DNA of 51,035 nucleotides from NCBI GenBank assembly GCA_029938115.1, contig JAPYOP010000032.1, positions 1 through 51,035 on the forward strand, read 5' to 3'. A model generated the notes under the pieces. The model saw only the letters and a list, made by a program, of their open reading frames with translations, had not been told where the DNA came from and did no database searches. The translations under genes and the position numbers were made by a program. Shown in pieces: positions 27,534-36,159 of the stretch. Each line of letters starts with the position of its first letter. The stretch's first letter is position 1. This DNA comes from Colwellia sp. (GTDB lineage: Bacteria; Pseudomonadota; Gammaproteobacteria; Enterobacterales; Alteromonadaceae).

Positions 27534-28135
27534 GAGCCACTCCCTGACTTCTGTTTGACACCAACAACTTGTGCTAAATCGATTAAGTTTGAGTTAAGCC
27601 TTAAACCTGATTTTTTTACTGAATTTAGGTTAATAATCAATTTGGTTTTGTTCGATTTTCTTGATAATTCGATCATTCCATTGTTCTCCGCAAAGCTACG
27701 GATATCGCTAACGGTAAGTAGGGGGCTACTTGCCAGTTTTTCTAAAATTTTGTTCAGATGATTTTTTTCAGAACGCGAAATAAATAGAATATGACAATCA
27801 TACGTATCCTTTAGAGTGGAGACGTGTTTTATAAAGGTTTTATGATCTTTTCTTGCGAAATTGGCCAGATCTTGCAAGTGGTTACTGAACGGGTTGCGAC
27901 CAAGAATACAAATAGTCTTGTCATCATTCTTACTGCTTGGCCATTTAGTAAAATCTAAAAAATGAAAAAGAAAAGTAGCTTTGAGCTGGTACTCATCCGC
28001 TTTTTCAGCATAGGCATTTTGTTGTAAAAGGCAAAACAGACAAGTCGTAATCAAACAAAAGAATTGAAAACGCAAATAGCGGATAACAAACGTATTGGCT
28101 AGTAAAGTCCTTAATAATTTACGGTTCCTTAGCAA
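27530..28135 (-). CDS. YfiR-like periplasmic protein (DUF4154)
   Basis: 201 residues, TTG start with AGGGGA five bases upstream. A hydrophobic signal (RFQFFCLITTCLFCLL, then NAYA as probable cleavage site) is followed by the DUF4154/YfiR domain. That domain opens with YQLKATFLFHFLDFTKWP, contains TICILGRNPF and CHILFISRSE, and ends with INLNSVKKSGLRLNSNLIDLA. In Pseudomonas, YfiR is the periplasmic inhibitor of the c-di-GMP cyclase YfiN. Here the overlapping downstream gene is a CHASE8-type kinase, the natural partner. The N-terminus before the signal is long (about 20 residues), so the true start is somewhat uncertain. Confidence 0.88.
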   Translation of the reverse strand: MLRNRKLLRTLLANTFVIRYLRFQFFCLITTCLFCLLQQNAYAEKADEYQLKATFLFHFLDFTKWPSSKNDDKTICILGRNPFSNHLQDLANFARKDHKTFIKHVSTLKDTYDCHILFISRSEKNHLNKILEKLASSPLLTVSDIRSFAENNGMIELSRKSNKTKLIINLNSVKKSGLRLNSNLIDLAQVVGVKQKSGSGS

Positions 28136-28342
28136 GGTGTCCCCTTATTCTGTAAGCCCTGCTAAGCAGGTGGAATCTGAAATACGTTTGGACTATGATT
28201 GATAAAAAATCTTAATGAGATGGTTCATACTAGATAATAGCTCAAAACTTGATAAAATTCCTATCTGATTTTTTAAGCTAACCAAACACATACAAGCCCA
28301 AGTCTGGCGAGAAAGTTTATAACGAAATTCTTGAATTAGGAC
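28136..28342. other. Upstream region of the yfiR-like gene with a perfect palindrome
   Basis: About 207 bp. CCTGC-TAA-GCAGG at 28158-28170 forms a perfect 5-bp hairpin 23 bases upstream of the TTG start, in the likely mRNA leader or promoter; it could be an operator or a leader hairpin. The rest contains no recognised gene. Together with the recombinase fossil it fills the 659 bp between yfiR and asnS. Confidence 0.35.
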
Positions 28343-28769
28343 TTAAAAATGAATGTTGCGTTGTCTTTTATATTTTTCTTTTGTACTAAAGTTACAATCG
28401 TTAACATGCTTTAAGATGATAGCAAATCTTACAAGTGCAATATCAATTCCGTATGCCATGATTTTTGTCAAAAATTCTCTGTCCTTTTTAATGCCTAACA
28501 TTGATAATCTATCGGGCTTTCAAGTATAAACAATGAAACCTTAGATATTTCATTGTTTTCAGCTTATCTTATGAATGAACCAAGCCCTGCATTTCACTAA
28601 ATAGCACCTGAATAACCACCTGCCGCATCTGTGAATATATCATTAGCTATAGTATACTTGGGTAACTTTTTAATAATTGCTTTGCTTGTTCAATCTGTCT
28701 CTCTATTCCTTTGCCGTTGTCGGCTTGGCTCTGCGTAGAAACTCTCGAATATAAATAAGCCTATTTCAT
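28343..28769 (-). pseudogene. Decayed serine recombinase (resolvase/invertase family), N-terminal catalytic part
   Basis: Reading the minus strand from an ATG at 28769 and allowing stops and frameshifts gives, in order: AYLYSRVSTQSQ (catalytic Ser in the Y.RVST motif), GIERQIEQAKQLL, FTDAAGGYSG, LGSFI, EISKVSLFILES, DRLSMLGI and YGIDIALVRF. This is the order of a serine-recombinase catalytic domain (RVST..Q; GLerQ; VE..DRLSR; GI.I.LV). A TAG follows the second codon, two stops occur near 28570 and at least two frameshifts are needed, so it is non-functional. The DNA-binding domain is absent. It ends 26 bp before the asnS start codon. Confidence 0.72.
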
Positions 28770-28794
28770 AATAACTCTTTGAGAACAAATAAAT

Positions 28795-30225
28795 ATGACG
28801 GATACAACAACACAAAATAAGTTGAGTACTAAGCCATCAATTACTGATGTATTAGCAGGAAAATTCCCTGTTGATGAAATTATCACCGTACATGGTTGGA
28901 TCAGAACTCGCCGTGACTCAAAAGCAGGCATTTCTTTTTTAGCTATTCATGACGGCTCATGCTTTGATGCCATTCAAGCTATCGTTCCAAGTGATCTTAA
29001 TAATTATCAAGATGATGTTCTTAAGTTAACTACTGGCTGTTCTGTAAAAGTTACTGGAGTTTTAGTTGAGTCTCCGGGTAAAGGTCAATCTTTTGAAATT
29101 CAAGCTACTGAAGTTGAAGTACTTGGTTTGGTTGAAGATCCTGATACCTACCCTATGGCTGCAAAACGTCATAGTATTGAATTTTTACGCGAGCAAGCAC
29201 ATTTACGTGCCCGTACTAATATTGGCGGTGCAGTAACTCGTGTTCGTAACTGTTTAGCACAAGCCATTCATCGTTTCTTACATTCCAAAGGTTATTTCTG
29301 GATCAGTACACCGCTTATTACCGGCAGTGATTGTGAAGGCGCTGGTGAGATGTTCCGCGTTAGTACGTTGGATATGGAAAACTTACCTCTTAATGACAGT
29401 GGTAAAGTTGATTACAGTAAAGACTTTTTTGGCAAAGAAACATTTTTAACCGTTTCAGGTCAATTAAACGTTGAAACTTATTGTAACGCGTTATCAAAGG
29501 TATATACCTTTGGTCCAACATTTAGAGCTGAAAACTCAAATACTTCTAGGCACTTAGCTGAGTTTTGGATGGTAGAGCCTGAAATCGCTTTTGCTGATTT
29601 ATCTGATGCCGCTGATTTGGCAGAAGAAATGCTAAAATACGTATTTAAAGCTGTTTTAGAAGAACGCGCAGATGATATTGCCTTCTTCCAACAGCGTGTA
29701 GATAAAACGGTAACAGAGCGTTTAAATGCAGTTATTAATACTGATTTTGTTCGTTTAGATTACACCGACGCCATTACTATTTTAGAGAACTGCGGTAAGA
29801 AATTTGAAAACCCTGTTTCTTGGGGCGTTGATTTAAACTCTGAACATGAGCGTTTCTTAGCTGAAGAACACTTTAATGGCCCTGTGATATTGCAAAACTA
29901 CCCGAAAGATATTAAATCTTTCTATATGCGTTTAAATGATGACGGTAAAACGGTTGCTGCTATGGATATTTTAGCTCCAGGTATTGGTGAAATTATTGGT
30001 GGTAGTCAGCGTGAAGAACGCCTTGATGTACTTGATAGCCGCTTAGAAGAGATGGGGTTAGATCCTGCTGACTACAGCTGGTATCGTGATCTTCGTCGTT
30101 ACGGCACTGTGCCACACTCAGGTTTTGGTTTAGGGTTTGAACGTTTAGTTGCTTACGCAACGGGTATGCAGAACGTACGTGACGTGATCCCTTTCCCAAG
30201 AACACCAAATAACGCCGCGTTTTAA
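28795..30225 (+). CDS. asnS: Asparaginyl-tRNA synthetase
   Basis: 476 residues. The N-terminal OB-fold anticodon-binding domain (about 20-110, [17 protein letters not shown]) is followed by a class IIb catalytic core. Motif 2 is [15 protein letters not shown] and motif 3 [10 protein letters not shown] near the C-terminus. [21 protein letters not shown] is split by the usual AsnRS region that binds Asn. It charges tRNA-Asn with asparagine. Its promoter must lie within or beside the recombinase fossil, because only 25 bp separate them; a TATAAA at 28750-28755 is a possible -10. No strong ribosome-binding site is visible. Confidence 0.97.
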   Translation: MTDTTTQNKLSTKPSITDVLAGKFPVDEIITVHGWIRTRRDSKAGISFLAIHDGSCFDAIQAIVPSDLNNYQDDVLKLTTGCSVKVTGVLVESPGKGQSFEIQATEVEVLGLVEDPDTYPMAAKRHSIEFLREQAHLRARTNIGGAVTRVRNCLAQAIHRFLHSKGYFWISTPLITGSDCEGAGEMFRVSTLDMENLPLNDSGKVDYSKDFFGKETFLTVSGQLNVETYCNALSKVYTFGPTFRAENSNTSRHLAEFWMVEPEIAFADLSDAADLAEEMLKYVFKAVLEERADDIAFFQQRVDKTVTERLNAVINTDFVRLDYTDAITILENCGKKFENPVSWGVDLNSEHERFLAEEHFNGPVILQNYPKDIKSFYMRLNDDGKTVAAMDILAPGIGEIIGGSQREERLDVLDSRLEEMGLDPADYSWYRDLRRYGTVPHSGFGLGFERLVAYATGMQNVRDVIPFPRTPNNAAF

Positions 30226-30233
30226 TTTATTTT

Positions 30234-30351
30234 GTAGGTTGTCCCGAACGAAGTGAGGTGCAACAATTTGTCGAGCATCGCCACAGGCTTTATGTTCTAG
30301 ACAAAACTTAAGTGGCATACATCCATGTATGCCTTGCTTTGGACGACCTAC
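30234..30351. repeat. REP/MITE-like element with terminal inverted repeats
   Basis: GTAGGTTGTCC (30234-30244) and GGACGACCTAC (30341-30351) are inverted repeats of 11 bp with one mismatch, bounding 118 bp. Inside is a perfect 9-bp hairpin, GGCATACAT-CC-ATGTATGCC (30314-30333). The element fills almost exactly the gap between the convergent asnS and nitroreductase stops. It has no ORF. Its form suggests a non-autonomous mobile element or REP family that may also act as a bidirectional terminator. Copy number elsewhere cannot be seen from this window. Confidence 0.6.
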
Positions 30352-30352
30352 T

Positions 30353-30895
30353 TTATCTCCAATAACTGACCTTATTGTCAAAGCCCTTTGTTGCTTTTAA
30401 CGCCTGTTCTTTGCAAGGTGTACCGATATATAAAAACCCCACTATTTCGTTTTGCTCACTAATGCTCAACCCCTGCTTGACCTTTTTATTGTAGGCAAAC
30501 GCGCCTGTTCGCCACATTGCACCATATCCTAATGAATAAGCGGCCATCTGCATTGCATGAGCAGTACAACCTGCTGTGATTAATTGCTCTTGTTTTGGTA
30601 CTTTTTCGTGTTCAACAAACTCAGTACTAATGACAATGATCATAGGAGCCCTAAAAGGCATTTTGGCTATTTTTTCTAGGTTGGCTGTTTGTTTATCACT
30701 ACTCTTTACAAATAGATCACTTAAACGTTGCAAGCCATCATCTGTTATCACAGTAAAATGCCACGGTTGTAGGCAGGCATGATCGGGTACACGCATTCCT
30801 GCCGTTAATATTTGTTCAAGTGCACCTTTATTTGGCGCTGGCGTGGTAAGTAAAGGATTAGATTGTCGCTGTAAAAGTAATTCGATAGCAGTCAT
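30353..30895 (-). CDS. YdjA-like nitroreductase family protein
   Basis: 180 residues from ATG 30895. The frame is open 21 codons further, but the family starts at MTAIELLLQRQS, and the upstream part looks non-coding. GMRVPDHACLQPWHF and the later AAYSLGYGAMWRTG are FMN-binding motifs of small nitroreductases such as E. coli YdjA. These use NAD(P)H and FMN to reduce quinone-like or nitro compounds; the physiological substrate is usually unknown. Converges on asnS across the REP-like element. Confidence 0.88.
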   Translation of the reverse strand: MTAIELLLQRQSNPLLTTPAPNKGALEQILTAGMRVPDHACLQPWHFTVITDDGLQRLSDLFVKSSDKQTANLEKIAKMPFRAPMIIVISTEFVEHEKVPKQEQLITAGCTAHAMQMAAYSLGYGAMWRTGAFAYNKKVKQGLSISEQNEIVGFLYIGTPCKEQALKATKGFDNKVSYWR

Positions 30896-30991
30896 ATGAG
30901 AAGTAGTTAAGCTGAAAATATGTAAGTTCAGTGTATAATTAACATTAATCCGGTGCACTAAAATTATTAATTTTAATAGTATTATTCTTGC

Positions 30992-31023
30992 TTGACATAA
31001 TTGCTTTGTAGCATCAATATAAT
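30992..31023 (+). promoter_or_regulatory. Candidate promoter for the leader/transporter transcript
   Basis: A perfect TATAAT at 31018-31023 and a perfect TTGACA at 30992-30997. The 20-base spacing is longer than the usual 17, so the -35 may not be used as such. Transcription would start near 31030, about 70 bases before the leader ORF. Confidence 0.4.
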
Positions 31024-31102
31024 CGATAGCTTATGTTAATAAAGTACATAATCAAAAAACAATTAAAGCACAATTAAAAAGCACAATTAAAAAAAGATAT
31101 TT

Positions 31103-31240
31103 ATGAAAAACATTTTCGCAATCGCAACGTTTGTTGCAGATTATTATTTAATGCTCAATCGAAACTTAATTCTAACAACATCATGTTGGCAGAGTCAGGT
31201 CATTCGTTTGTGGCCATTTTATGCGGAACGTTCCAGTTAA
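31103..31240 (+). CDS. Candidate leader peptide, 45 residues, upstream of an intrinsic terminator
   Basis: ATG 31103 opens a frame starting MKNIFAIATFVADYYLML and ending WPFYAERSS, stop TAA at 31238. Upstream bases are A-rich with AAAGA, a weak ribosome-binding site. Eight of 45 residues are aromatic, including two Trp. It is followed 36 bases later by a strong terminator and then by the EamA transporter gene. This is the layout of translation-dependent attenuation, but no run of a single regulatory amino acid stands out. I know of no family match. Confidence 0.4.
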   Translation: MKNIFAIATFVADYYLMLNRNLILTTSCWQSQVIRLWPFYAERSS

Positions 31241-31276
31241 CAAAAGAAATACTTTATTTAACTAAATACAATATTT

Positions 31277-31310
31277 AAGCCGCAGAATTCATCTTTTGCG
31301 GCTTTTTTTA
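31277..31310 (+). terminator. Rho-independent terminator between leader ORF and EamA transporter gene
   Basis: AAGCCGCA (31277-31284) pairs with TGCGGCTT (31297-31304) across a 12-base loop, followed by a run of T to 31309. It lies 60 bp upstream of the transporter start, and no complete larger gene precedes it. It either ends a small RNA or acts as an attenuator for the transporter. A 5-base segment TGCGG within the last codons of the leader ORF (31222-31226) could compete for CCGCA of the 5' arm. Confidence 0.8.
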
Positions 31311-31369
31311 TTCTACTAAAATAATCCCGCAAAAGACTCTGCAATCAATGAGTAAAAAGGAGAGTAAAA

Positions 31370-32290
31370 ATGCAAGTATCAGTTGCCTATTTAGCGGTAT
31401 TATTAATTTGGTCTACCACGCCTCTAGGTATTGTCTGGAGTAGTGAAACAATTAATCCAACGATGGCTGTGCTGCTGCGTATGCTAATAGCTGTAGCGCT
31501 GGGCGCTATGATTATTTTTATTAGAAAAATTGATCTGCCTTGGCATAAGCAAGCTATTCGCTTATATATTTATTCTGCTTTAGGTATTTTCGGTGGTATG
31601 TCATTTTCGTATTTAGCTGCAGGTTATTTATCTTCTGGCATATTATCATTAGTCTTTGGCTTGGCACCGGTATTATCAGCTATTTTGGCGAGAAGAATAC
31701 TGGCTGAGCCAAAAATATCAACCGTTCGTAAACTATCTATGTTGCTATCTTTTATTGGCTTAGGTCTTGTCTGTGCTGATAACTTTTCATTAACGGGTGA
31801 TAGTATTTATGGTTTGGTTTACATTTTAATCGCTGTGTTTTTATTTAGCTTAAGTGGCGTTCTGGTGAAAAGTGTTTCTTTAGCTATTCATCCAATGGCA
31901 ACAACCGTTGGCGCATTAACCTTAGCCCTACCCTTGTTTATTATTAACTGGTTATTGCTCGATGGAAGCATTGATACAAGTCTGTGGCAGTCAAGATCAA
32001 TATGGTCAACTATTTATTTAGGCGTCTTTGGTTCATTAATTGGTTTCTTTGCTTACTTTTTTATTTTACAAAGGCTAACAGCAAGTACCGTAGCATTAAT
32101 AACTTTAATAACCCCGATTATAGCGTTAACTCTGGGCGCTTATCTTAATGATGAAGTAATTAATAGTAAGCTTATTTTTGGTGCACTATTAGTAACGTCG
32201 GGGCTAGCTATTTATCATTGGGGTGAAAAGATATTTGGTCACTGTCGAAAAAAAACAAGTTTATTAAAAAGAGCTAACAGTGAGAGATAA
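31370..32290 (+). CDS. EamA/DMT-family transporter
   Basis: 306 residues with ten predicted transmembrane helices in two EamA repeats (about 1-140 and 145-285). The first repeat starts VAYLAVLLIWSTTPLGIVW and the second LVYILIAVFLFSLSGVLVK. The drug/metabolite transporter superfamily exports amino acids, purines or other metabolites from the cytosol; the substrate cannot be named. An excellent AAGGAGAG site precedes the ATG. The upstream leader ORF and terminator suggest regulated expression. Confidence 0.9.
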   Translation: MQVSVAYLAVLLIWSTTPLGIVWSSETINPTMAVLLRMLIAVALGAMIIFIRKIDLPWHKQAIRLYIYSALGIFGGMSFSYLAAGYLSSGILSLVFGLAPVLSAILARRILAEPKISTVRKLSMLLSFIGLGLVCADNFSLTGDSIYGLVYILIAVFLFSLSGVLVKSVSLAIHPMATTVGALTLALPLFIINWLLLDGSIDTSLWQSRSIWSTIYLGVFGSLIGFFAYFFILQRLTASTVALITLITPIIALTLGAYLNDEVINSKLIFGALLVTSGLAIYHWGEKIFGHCRKKTSLLKRANSER

Positions 32291-32299
32291 AGGTCTAAT

Positions 32300-32338
32300 A
32301 GCCATGTTCAGTTAATTTAAGCATAACTGAACATGGCT
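32300..32338. terminator. Bidirectional terminator between convergent EamA transporter and DoxX genes
   Basis: AGCCATGTTCAGTTA (32300-32314) pairs perfectly with TAACTGAACATGGCT (32324-32338), a 15-bp stem with a nine-base loop. A T-rich stretch follows on the plus strand and ATTAGACC on the minus strand. It sits exactly between the two stop codons. Confidence 0.75.
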
Positions 32339-32344
32339 TTATCA

Positions 32345-33046
32345 TTATTTGAAAATATTTCTATCTTTGGTTAGAAAGCGTTTTGAAAGATAGTAATCAA
32401 TGCTGGTGTACCTACCAGCGCCAATAAAAAACAAAGCGAGTAACATAATAAAATACGTGGCTGAAAACTCGATACCATTATTAAGTACGACAATATTACC
32501 CTTTTCATATAACCAGTCGGTATTACCATTTTCGTCTAAGATTTCGCGCATTTTTTCTAAGCGATTTGCAGTCTCAGTACTGTTTTGTAAACTAGCCTGA
32601 GCTTGTTCAAAGCCAACCCAAGTCATCATTTTTGCGGCACTAATATCTGGGTTTGTCGGTGTTATGGCAAACCAGCCATTATCCGCATGAACTGTGGTTG
32701 CGGCAACAACCATAGTCAACATTAATGGAATAGAAATTAAACGAGTCAGTGCGCCAACAAGTAATAACCAACCACCAAAAAACTCCACCAATACTACTAA
32801 GTTTGCGAATAAAGCGGGGAATGGTAAACCTAAACCCCAATCACTATCACCAAACCAAGCGATAATATTCGCATCGGCCATAAATGAAGCTAATCCAGTA
32901 ACATTTGGGTCGAGCATTTGCGTTTTACTAAAGCCAGCCATTATGAACACTGGTGCAAGGTATAGGCGTAATAGTAAAGCAGGAATACCATCAAAATACG
33001 GTAGTTTATTTAAAAAAGTTTGGTACATTTTCAAAAGCGGTGACAT
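32345..33046 (-). CDS. DoxX-family membrane protein
   Basis: 233 residues from ATG 33046; the frame extends five codons to a TTG without better support. DoxX motifs are ALLLRLYLAPVFIMAGFSK near the N-terminus and ALFANLVVLVEFFGGWLLL in the middle, with four to five membrane helices. An extra soluble insert of about 70 residues (HADNGWFAITP to NNGIEFS) precedes the last helix. DoxX proteins are loosely linked to thiol or redox homeostasis; no specific reaction is established for this branch. Confidence 0.85.
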   Translation of the reverse strand: MSPLLKMYQTFLNKLPYFDGIPALLLRLYLAPVFIMAGFSKTQMLDPNVTGLASFMADANIIAWFGDSDWGLGLPFPALFANLVVLVEFFGGWLLLVGALTRLISIPLMLTMVVAATTVHADNGWFAITPTNPDISAAKMMTWVGFEQAQASLQNSTETANRLEKMREILDENGNTDWLYEKGNIVVLNNGIEFSATYFIMLLALFFIGAGRYTSIDYYLSKRFLTKDRNIFK

Positions 33047-33235
33047 AAATTGTGATCTCAATTATGGACAGTGTGTTAAGGGATATAAAAGATTAGAACT
33101 TCATAGTCGCGAAATACTTTCAATCACGTATCTACTTTAAGTTAAATACGCATTTATTTACATTCTAATAGCCAATTGCTTGGTCGTTTAAGGTAAGATA
33201 AGGCCAATCTTTTATATTATATATGAATAAATTTT

Positions 33236-35131
33236 ATGAGTGCATTAGCAAATTTATTTAAGCGTATTCTGTCAGGCATCTGGCACTTGTTTACCTTAAC
33301 CCGTTCAGTTGTATTAAATTTTATTTTCATCGTATTATTTATTGGCTTTATTGCTATGTTAAGTGGCGATTCAAATAAGATAATTGTGCCAGAAAGAACG
33401 GCTTTAGTACTAAATCTAGTCGGTGATTTGGTTGAGCAAAAACATGAACTTAATCCTATTGATGCGTTTTTAACTGATGCACTAGGTGAAAAGGAAGATA
33501 AACCTGAAATATTATTAGCGGATGTACTTAACGTTATTACAAAGGCTAAAAGTGATGATCGGGTACAATTATTAGTTTTACAACTGCAGGGCTTAAGATC
33601 GACAGGTTTAACAAAACTACAAGATGTTGGCGCTGCGTTAATTGATTTTAAAAGCTCAGGTAAAAAGATAATCGCGCTAGGTGATCAATATACCCAAGAT
33701 CAATATTACCTTGCCAGTCATGCAGATGATATTTGGTTAAATCCTCAAGGTTTTATGCTACTTGAAGGGTATGGACGATATAAAATGTATTTTAAATCGG
33801 CCTTAGAAAAACTATCAATTAATCAGCATGTTTTCCGTGTTGGTACTTTTAAGTCAGCCGTTGAGCCCTTTTTACGTGATGACATGTCAGATGCAGCCAA
33901 AGAAGCTAATAAATTATGGCTTAATGATTTATGGCAACAATACAAACAAGACGTAGCTACACAAAGAAATATTGATATTGATAACTTTGATGAAAGTATT
34001 ACTGACCTATTAACAAAGTTTAGTAAAGCCGAAAGTAGCTTTGCGGAATATGCCCTTGCTAATAATTGGGTTGATCATTTAAAAACTCGCGCTCAAATGC
34101 GTGATGAATTAATCACTATGGTAGGCGAAGAAGCAAAAGGAAATAGTTATAGCCATATAGGTTTCAAAGATTATTTAGGTGTAATTACACCAAGTAAGGC
34201 GTCAGCAAACGCTTTAACAGATAAAGTTGCGGTTATTGTTGCTAAAGGGACTATTTTAGATGGTAATCAAAAGCCCGGTACTATTGGTGGCGACTCTACA
34301 GCTAAATTGTTACGTAAAGCTCGCACTAACGATAATGTAAAAGCTGTGGTACTTCGAGTAGACAGCCCCGGTGGTAGCGCGTTTGCTTCTGAAATAATTC
34401 GCCAAGAAGTTGAGTTATTAAAAGCGGCAGGTAAACCTGTTGTTGCTTCAATGGGAACTTATGCTGCCTCTGGTGGTTATTGGATATCAGCACCCGCAGA
34501 TAAAATATATGCCGCACCATCAACCATCACAGGCTCTATTGGTATTTTCGGTATGATGATGACTTTTGAAGAGTCATTAAGCAAACTTGGTATACACACT
34601 GATGGTGTTGGTACTACCGATATCGCTGGCTTTGGCCCTACTCAACCGTTAACTAAAGGAATGGCACAGTTATTTCAATTAAGTATTAACAAGGGTTACC
34701 AAGATTTTATTACGCTTGTTGCAGAAAATAGAAATATGACTTTAGAGCAAGTTGATGCTATCGCACAAGGTCGTGTTTGGTCTGGTAAAAAAGCTAAAGA
34801 ATTAGGATTAGTGGATGAATTAGGCAATTTAACTGATGCTATTGTTGCTGCAGCAAAATTAGCAGAACTTGATAAATACGATACTTTATTGATTGAGAAA
34901 GAAGTTTCTGAGCGCAGCAAACTTATTCAAAGATTTATGGGCGGTGCAAAATCATTTGTTTTTGCTGATACAGGTTTAATATCTTCAGCTGATTTAAGTT
35001 CACCTGTAAATGTTAATGCGAAGCCAATGTCAAAATTTATCTCTGAGCTACAAGCAGAAATAACAAAGATGAATCAATTTAATGATCCACAAGGCATCTA
35101 CATACTCTGTTTAGCTTGCAGCGCCCATTAA
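33236..35131 (+). CDS. sppA: Signal peptide peptidase SppA (protease IV, 67-kDa type)
   Basis: 631 residues. An N-terminal membrane anchor (about 20-45), then the duplicated S49 domains. The catalytic Lys206 lies in GTFKSAVEPF in the first half, and the nucleophile Ser412 in YAASGGYWIS in the second half, the Ser/Lys dyad of SppA. VDSPGGSAFASEI is the oxyanion-region motif. It degrades signal peptides left in the inner membrane after secretion. Its stop is two bases from the ansA start, and sppA-ansA is a known gene pair in gammaproteobacteria. Confidence 0.95.
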   Translation: MSALANLFKRILSGIWHLFTLTRSVVLNFIFIVLFIGFIAMLSGDSNKIIVPERTALVLNLVGDLVEQKHELNPIDAFLTDALGEKEDKPEILLADVLNVITKAKSDDRVQLLVLQLQGLRSTGLTKLQDVGAALIDFKSSGKKIIALGDQYTQDQYYLASHADDIWLNPQGFMLLEGYGRYKMYFKSALEKLSINQHVFRVGTFKSAVEPFLRDDMSDAAKEANKLWLNDLWQQYKQDVATQRNIDIDNFDESITDLLTKFSKAESSFAEYALANNWVDHLKTRAQMRDELITMVGEEAKGNSYSHIGFKDYLGVITPSKASANALTDKVAVIVAKGTILDGNQKPGTIGGDSTAKLLRKARTNDNVKAVVLRVDSPGGSAFASEIIRQEVELLKAAGKPVVASMGTYAASGGYWISAPADKIYAAPSTITGSIGIFGMMMTFEESLSKLGIHTDGVGTTDIAGFGPTQPLTKGMAQLFQLSINKGYQDFITLVAENRNMTLEQVDAIAQGRVWSGKKAKELGLVDELGNLTDAIVAAAKLAELDKYDTLLIEKEVSERSKLIQRFMGGAKSFVFADTGLISSADLSSPVNVNAKPMSKFISELQAEITKMNQFNDPQGIYILCLACSAH

Positions 35132-35133
35132 AA

Positions 35134-36159
35134 ATGACAATGTTAAAACGTATATATGTCGCTTATACTGGCGGCACTATTGGTATGAAAAAAAGTGATC
35201 AAGGTTATATTCCTGTTGATGGTCACTTAACTGATTCAATTAATGCTTTACCTGAATTTCACCGAGATGAAATGCCAGAATTTACCATTAATGAATACCA
35301 ACCGTTAATCGATTCATCAAACATGACACCAAGTGATTGGCAGCGTATTGCTGATGATATTAAAGCTAATTATGATGATTACGATGGTTTTGTGGTGCTA
35401 CACGGCACTGATACCATGGCTTTTACTAGCTCAGCGTTATCATTTATGTTTGAGAATTTAAGTAAGCCTATCATAGTCACAGGCTCTCAAATTCCGCTTA
35501 GTCAGCTTCGCTCTGATGGTCAGGTTAATGTGCTTAATGCATTGTATATTGCCGCTAACTACCCGATTAATGAAGTTGGATTGTTTTTCAATAACAAGCT
35601 TTATCGTGGTAATCGTTCTATCAAAGCTTATGCGGATGGTTTTAATGCTTTTGATTCACCTAATATGTCGCCGTTAATTGAAGCGGGTATCAATATTAAT
35701 GTTATCGCAGGTAAAATTTCTTCCGTTGATGAATTAAAACCAGCGGTTATTGTTAGAGATATCATTCCTCAACCTATAGGTGTTGTGCACCTCTATCCAG
35801 GTATTAGTAGTGATGTGATTGAAAATGTTATTAGGCAACCGGTAAAGGCACTTATTTTGCGAAGCTATGGTGTTGGTAATGCACCACAAGATGCAGCTCT
35901 ACTCGCCTGTTTAGCTAAAGCGAAAGAACAAGAAGTTGTCGTGATAAACTGTAGCCAATGCATTCGAGGTACAGTGAATATGTCAGGCTATGCCACCGGC
36001 AATGCGCTAAGTCAGGCCGGTGTTATAAGTGGCCATGACATGACCTTAGAAGCAACCTTGACCAAACTGCATTATTTGCTTAGTCAAAATTTAAGTTATA
36101 GTGAGATTTGTCGCTTGATGGAAACAAGTTTACGCGGTGAGCTTACTTGTAATAGTTAA
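35134..36159 (+). CDS. ansA: Type I (cytosolic) L-asparaginase AnsA
   Basis: 341 residues from ATG 35134; an upstream in-frame TTG at 35116 would overlap sppA and is unlikely. AYTGGTIGM holds the nucleophilic Thr of the first active-site motif, and VLHGTDTMAFT that of the second. TGSQIPLSQLRSDG is typical of the family. It hydrolyses asparagine to aspartate and ammonia. Length fits E. coli AnsA (338). Probably translationally coupled to sppA, as no ribosome-binding site is visible. Confidence 0.95.
   Translation: MTMLKRIYVAYTGGTIGMKKSDQGYIPVDGHLTDSINALPEFHRDEMPEFTINEYQPLIDSSNMTPSDWQRIADDIKANYDDYDGFVVLHGTDTMAFTSSALSFMFENLSKPIIVTGSQIPLSQLRSDGQVNVLNALYIAANYPINEVGLFFNNKLYRGNRSIKAYADGFNAFDSPNMSPLIEAGININVIAGKISSVDELKPAVIVRDIIPQPIGVVHLYPGISSDVIENVIRQPVKALILRSYGVGNAPQDAALLACLAKAKEQEVVVINCSQCIRGTVNMSGYATGNALSQAGVISGHDMTLEATLTKLHYLLSQNLSYSEICRLMETSLRGELTCNS

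Noticed and set aside
28282..28389. Plus-strand frame reading YKPKSGEKVYNEILELG
   Set aside because: It looks protein-like but overlaps the recombinase fossil on the other strand, has no start or ribosome-binding site, and I could not assign a family.
31327..31342. Downstream sequence complementary to the terminator 3' arm as an antiterminator
   Set aside because: It is transcribed after the terminator T-run, so it cannot prevent termination as it happens; kept only as an observation within the leader finding.
35116..35133. TTG start extending ansA into sppA
   Set aside because: The ATG at 35134 matches the family N-terminus and directly follows the sppA stop; the extension adds no family sequence.
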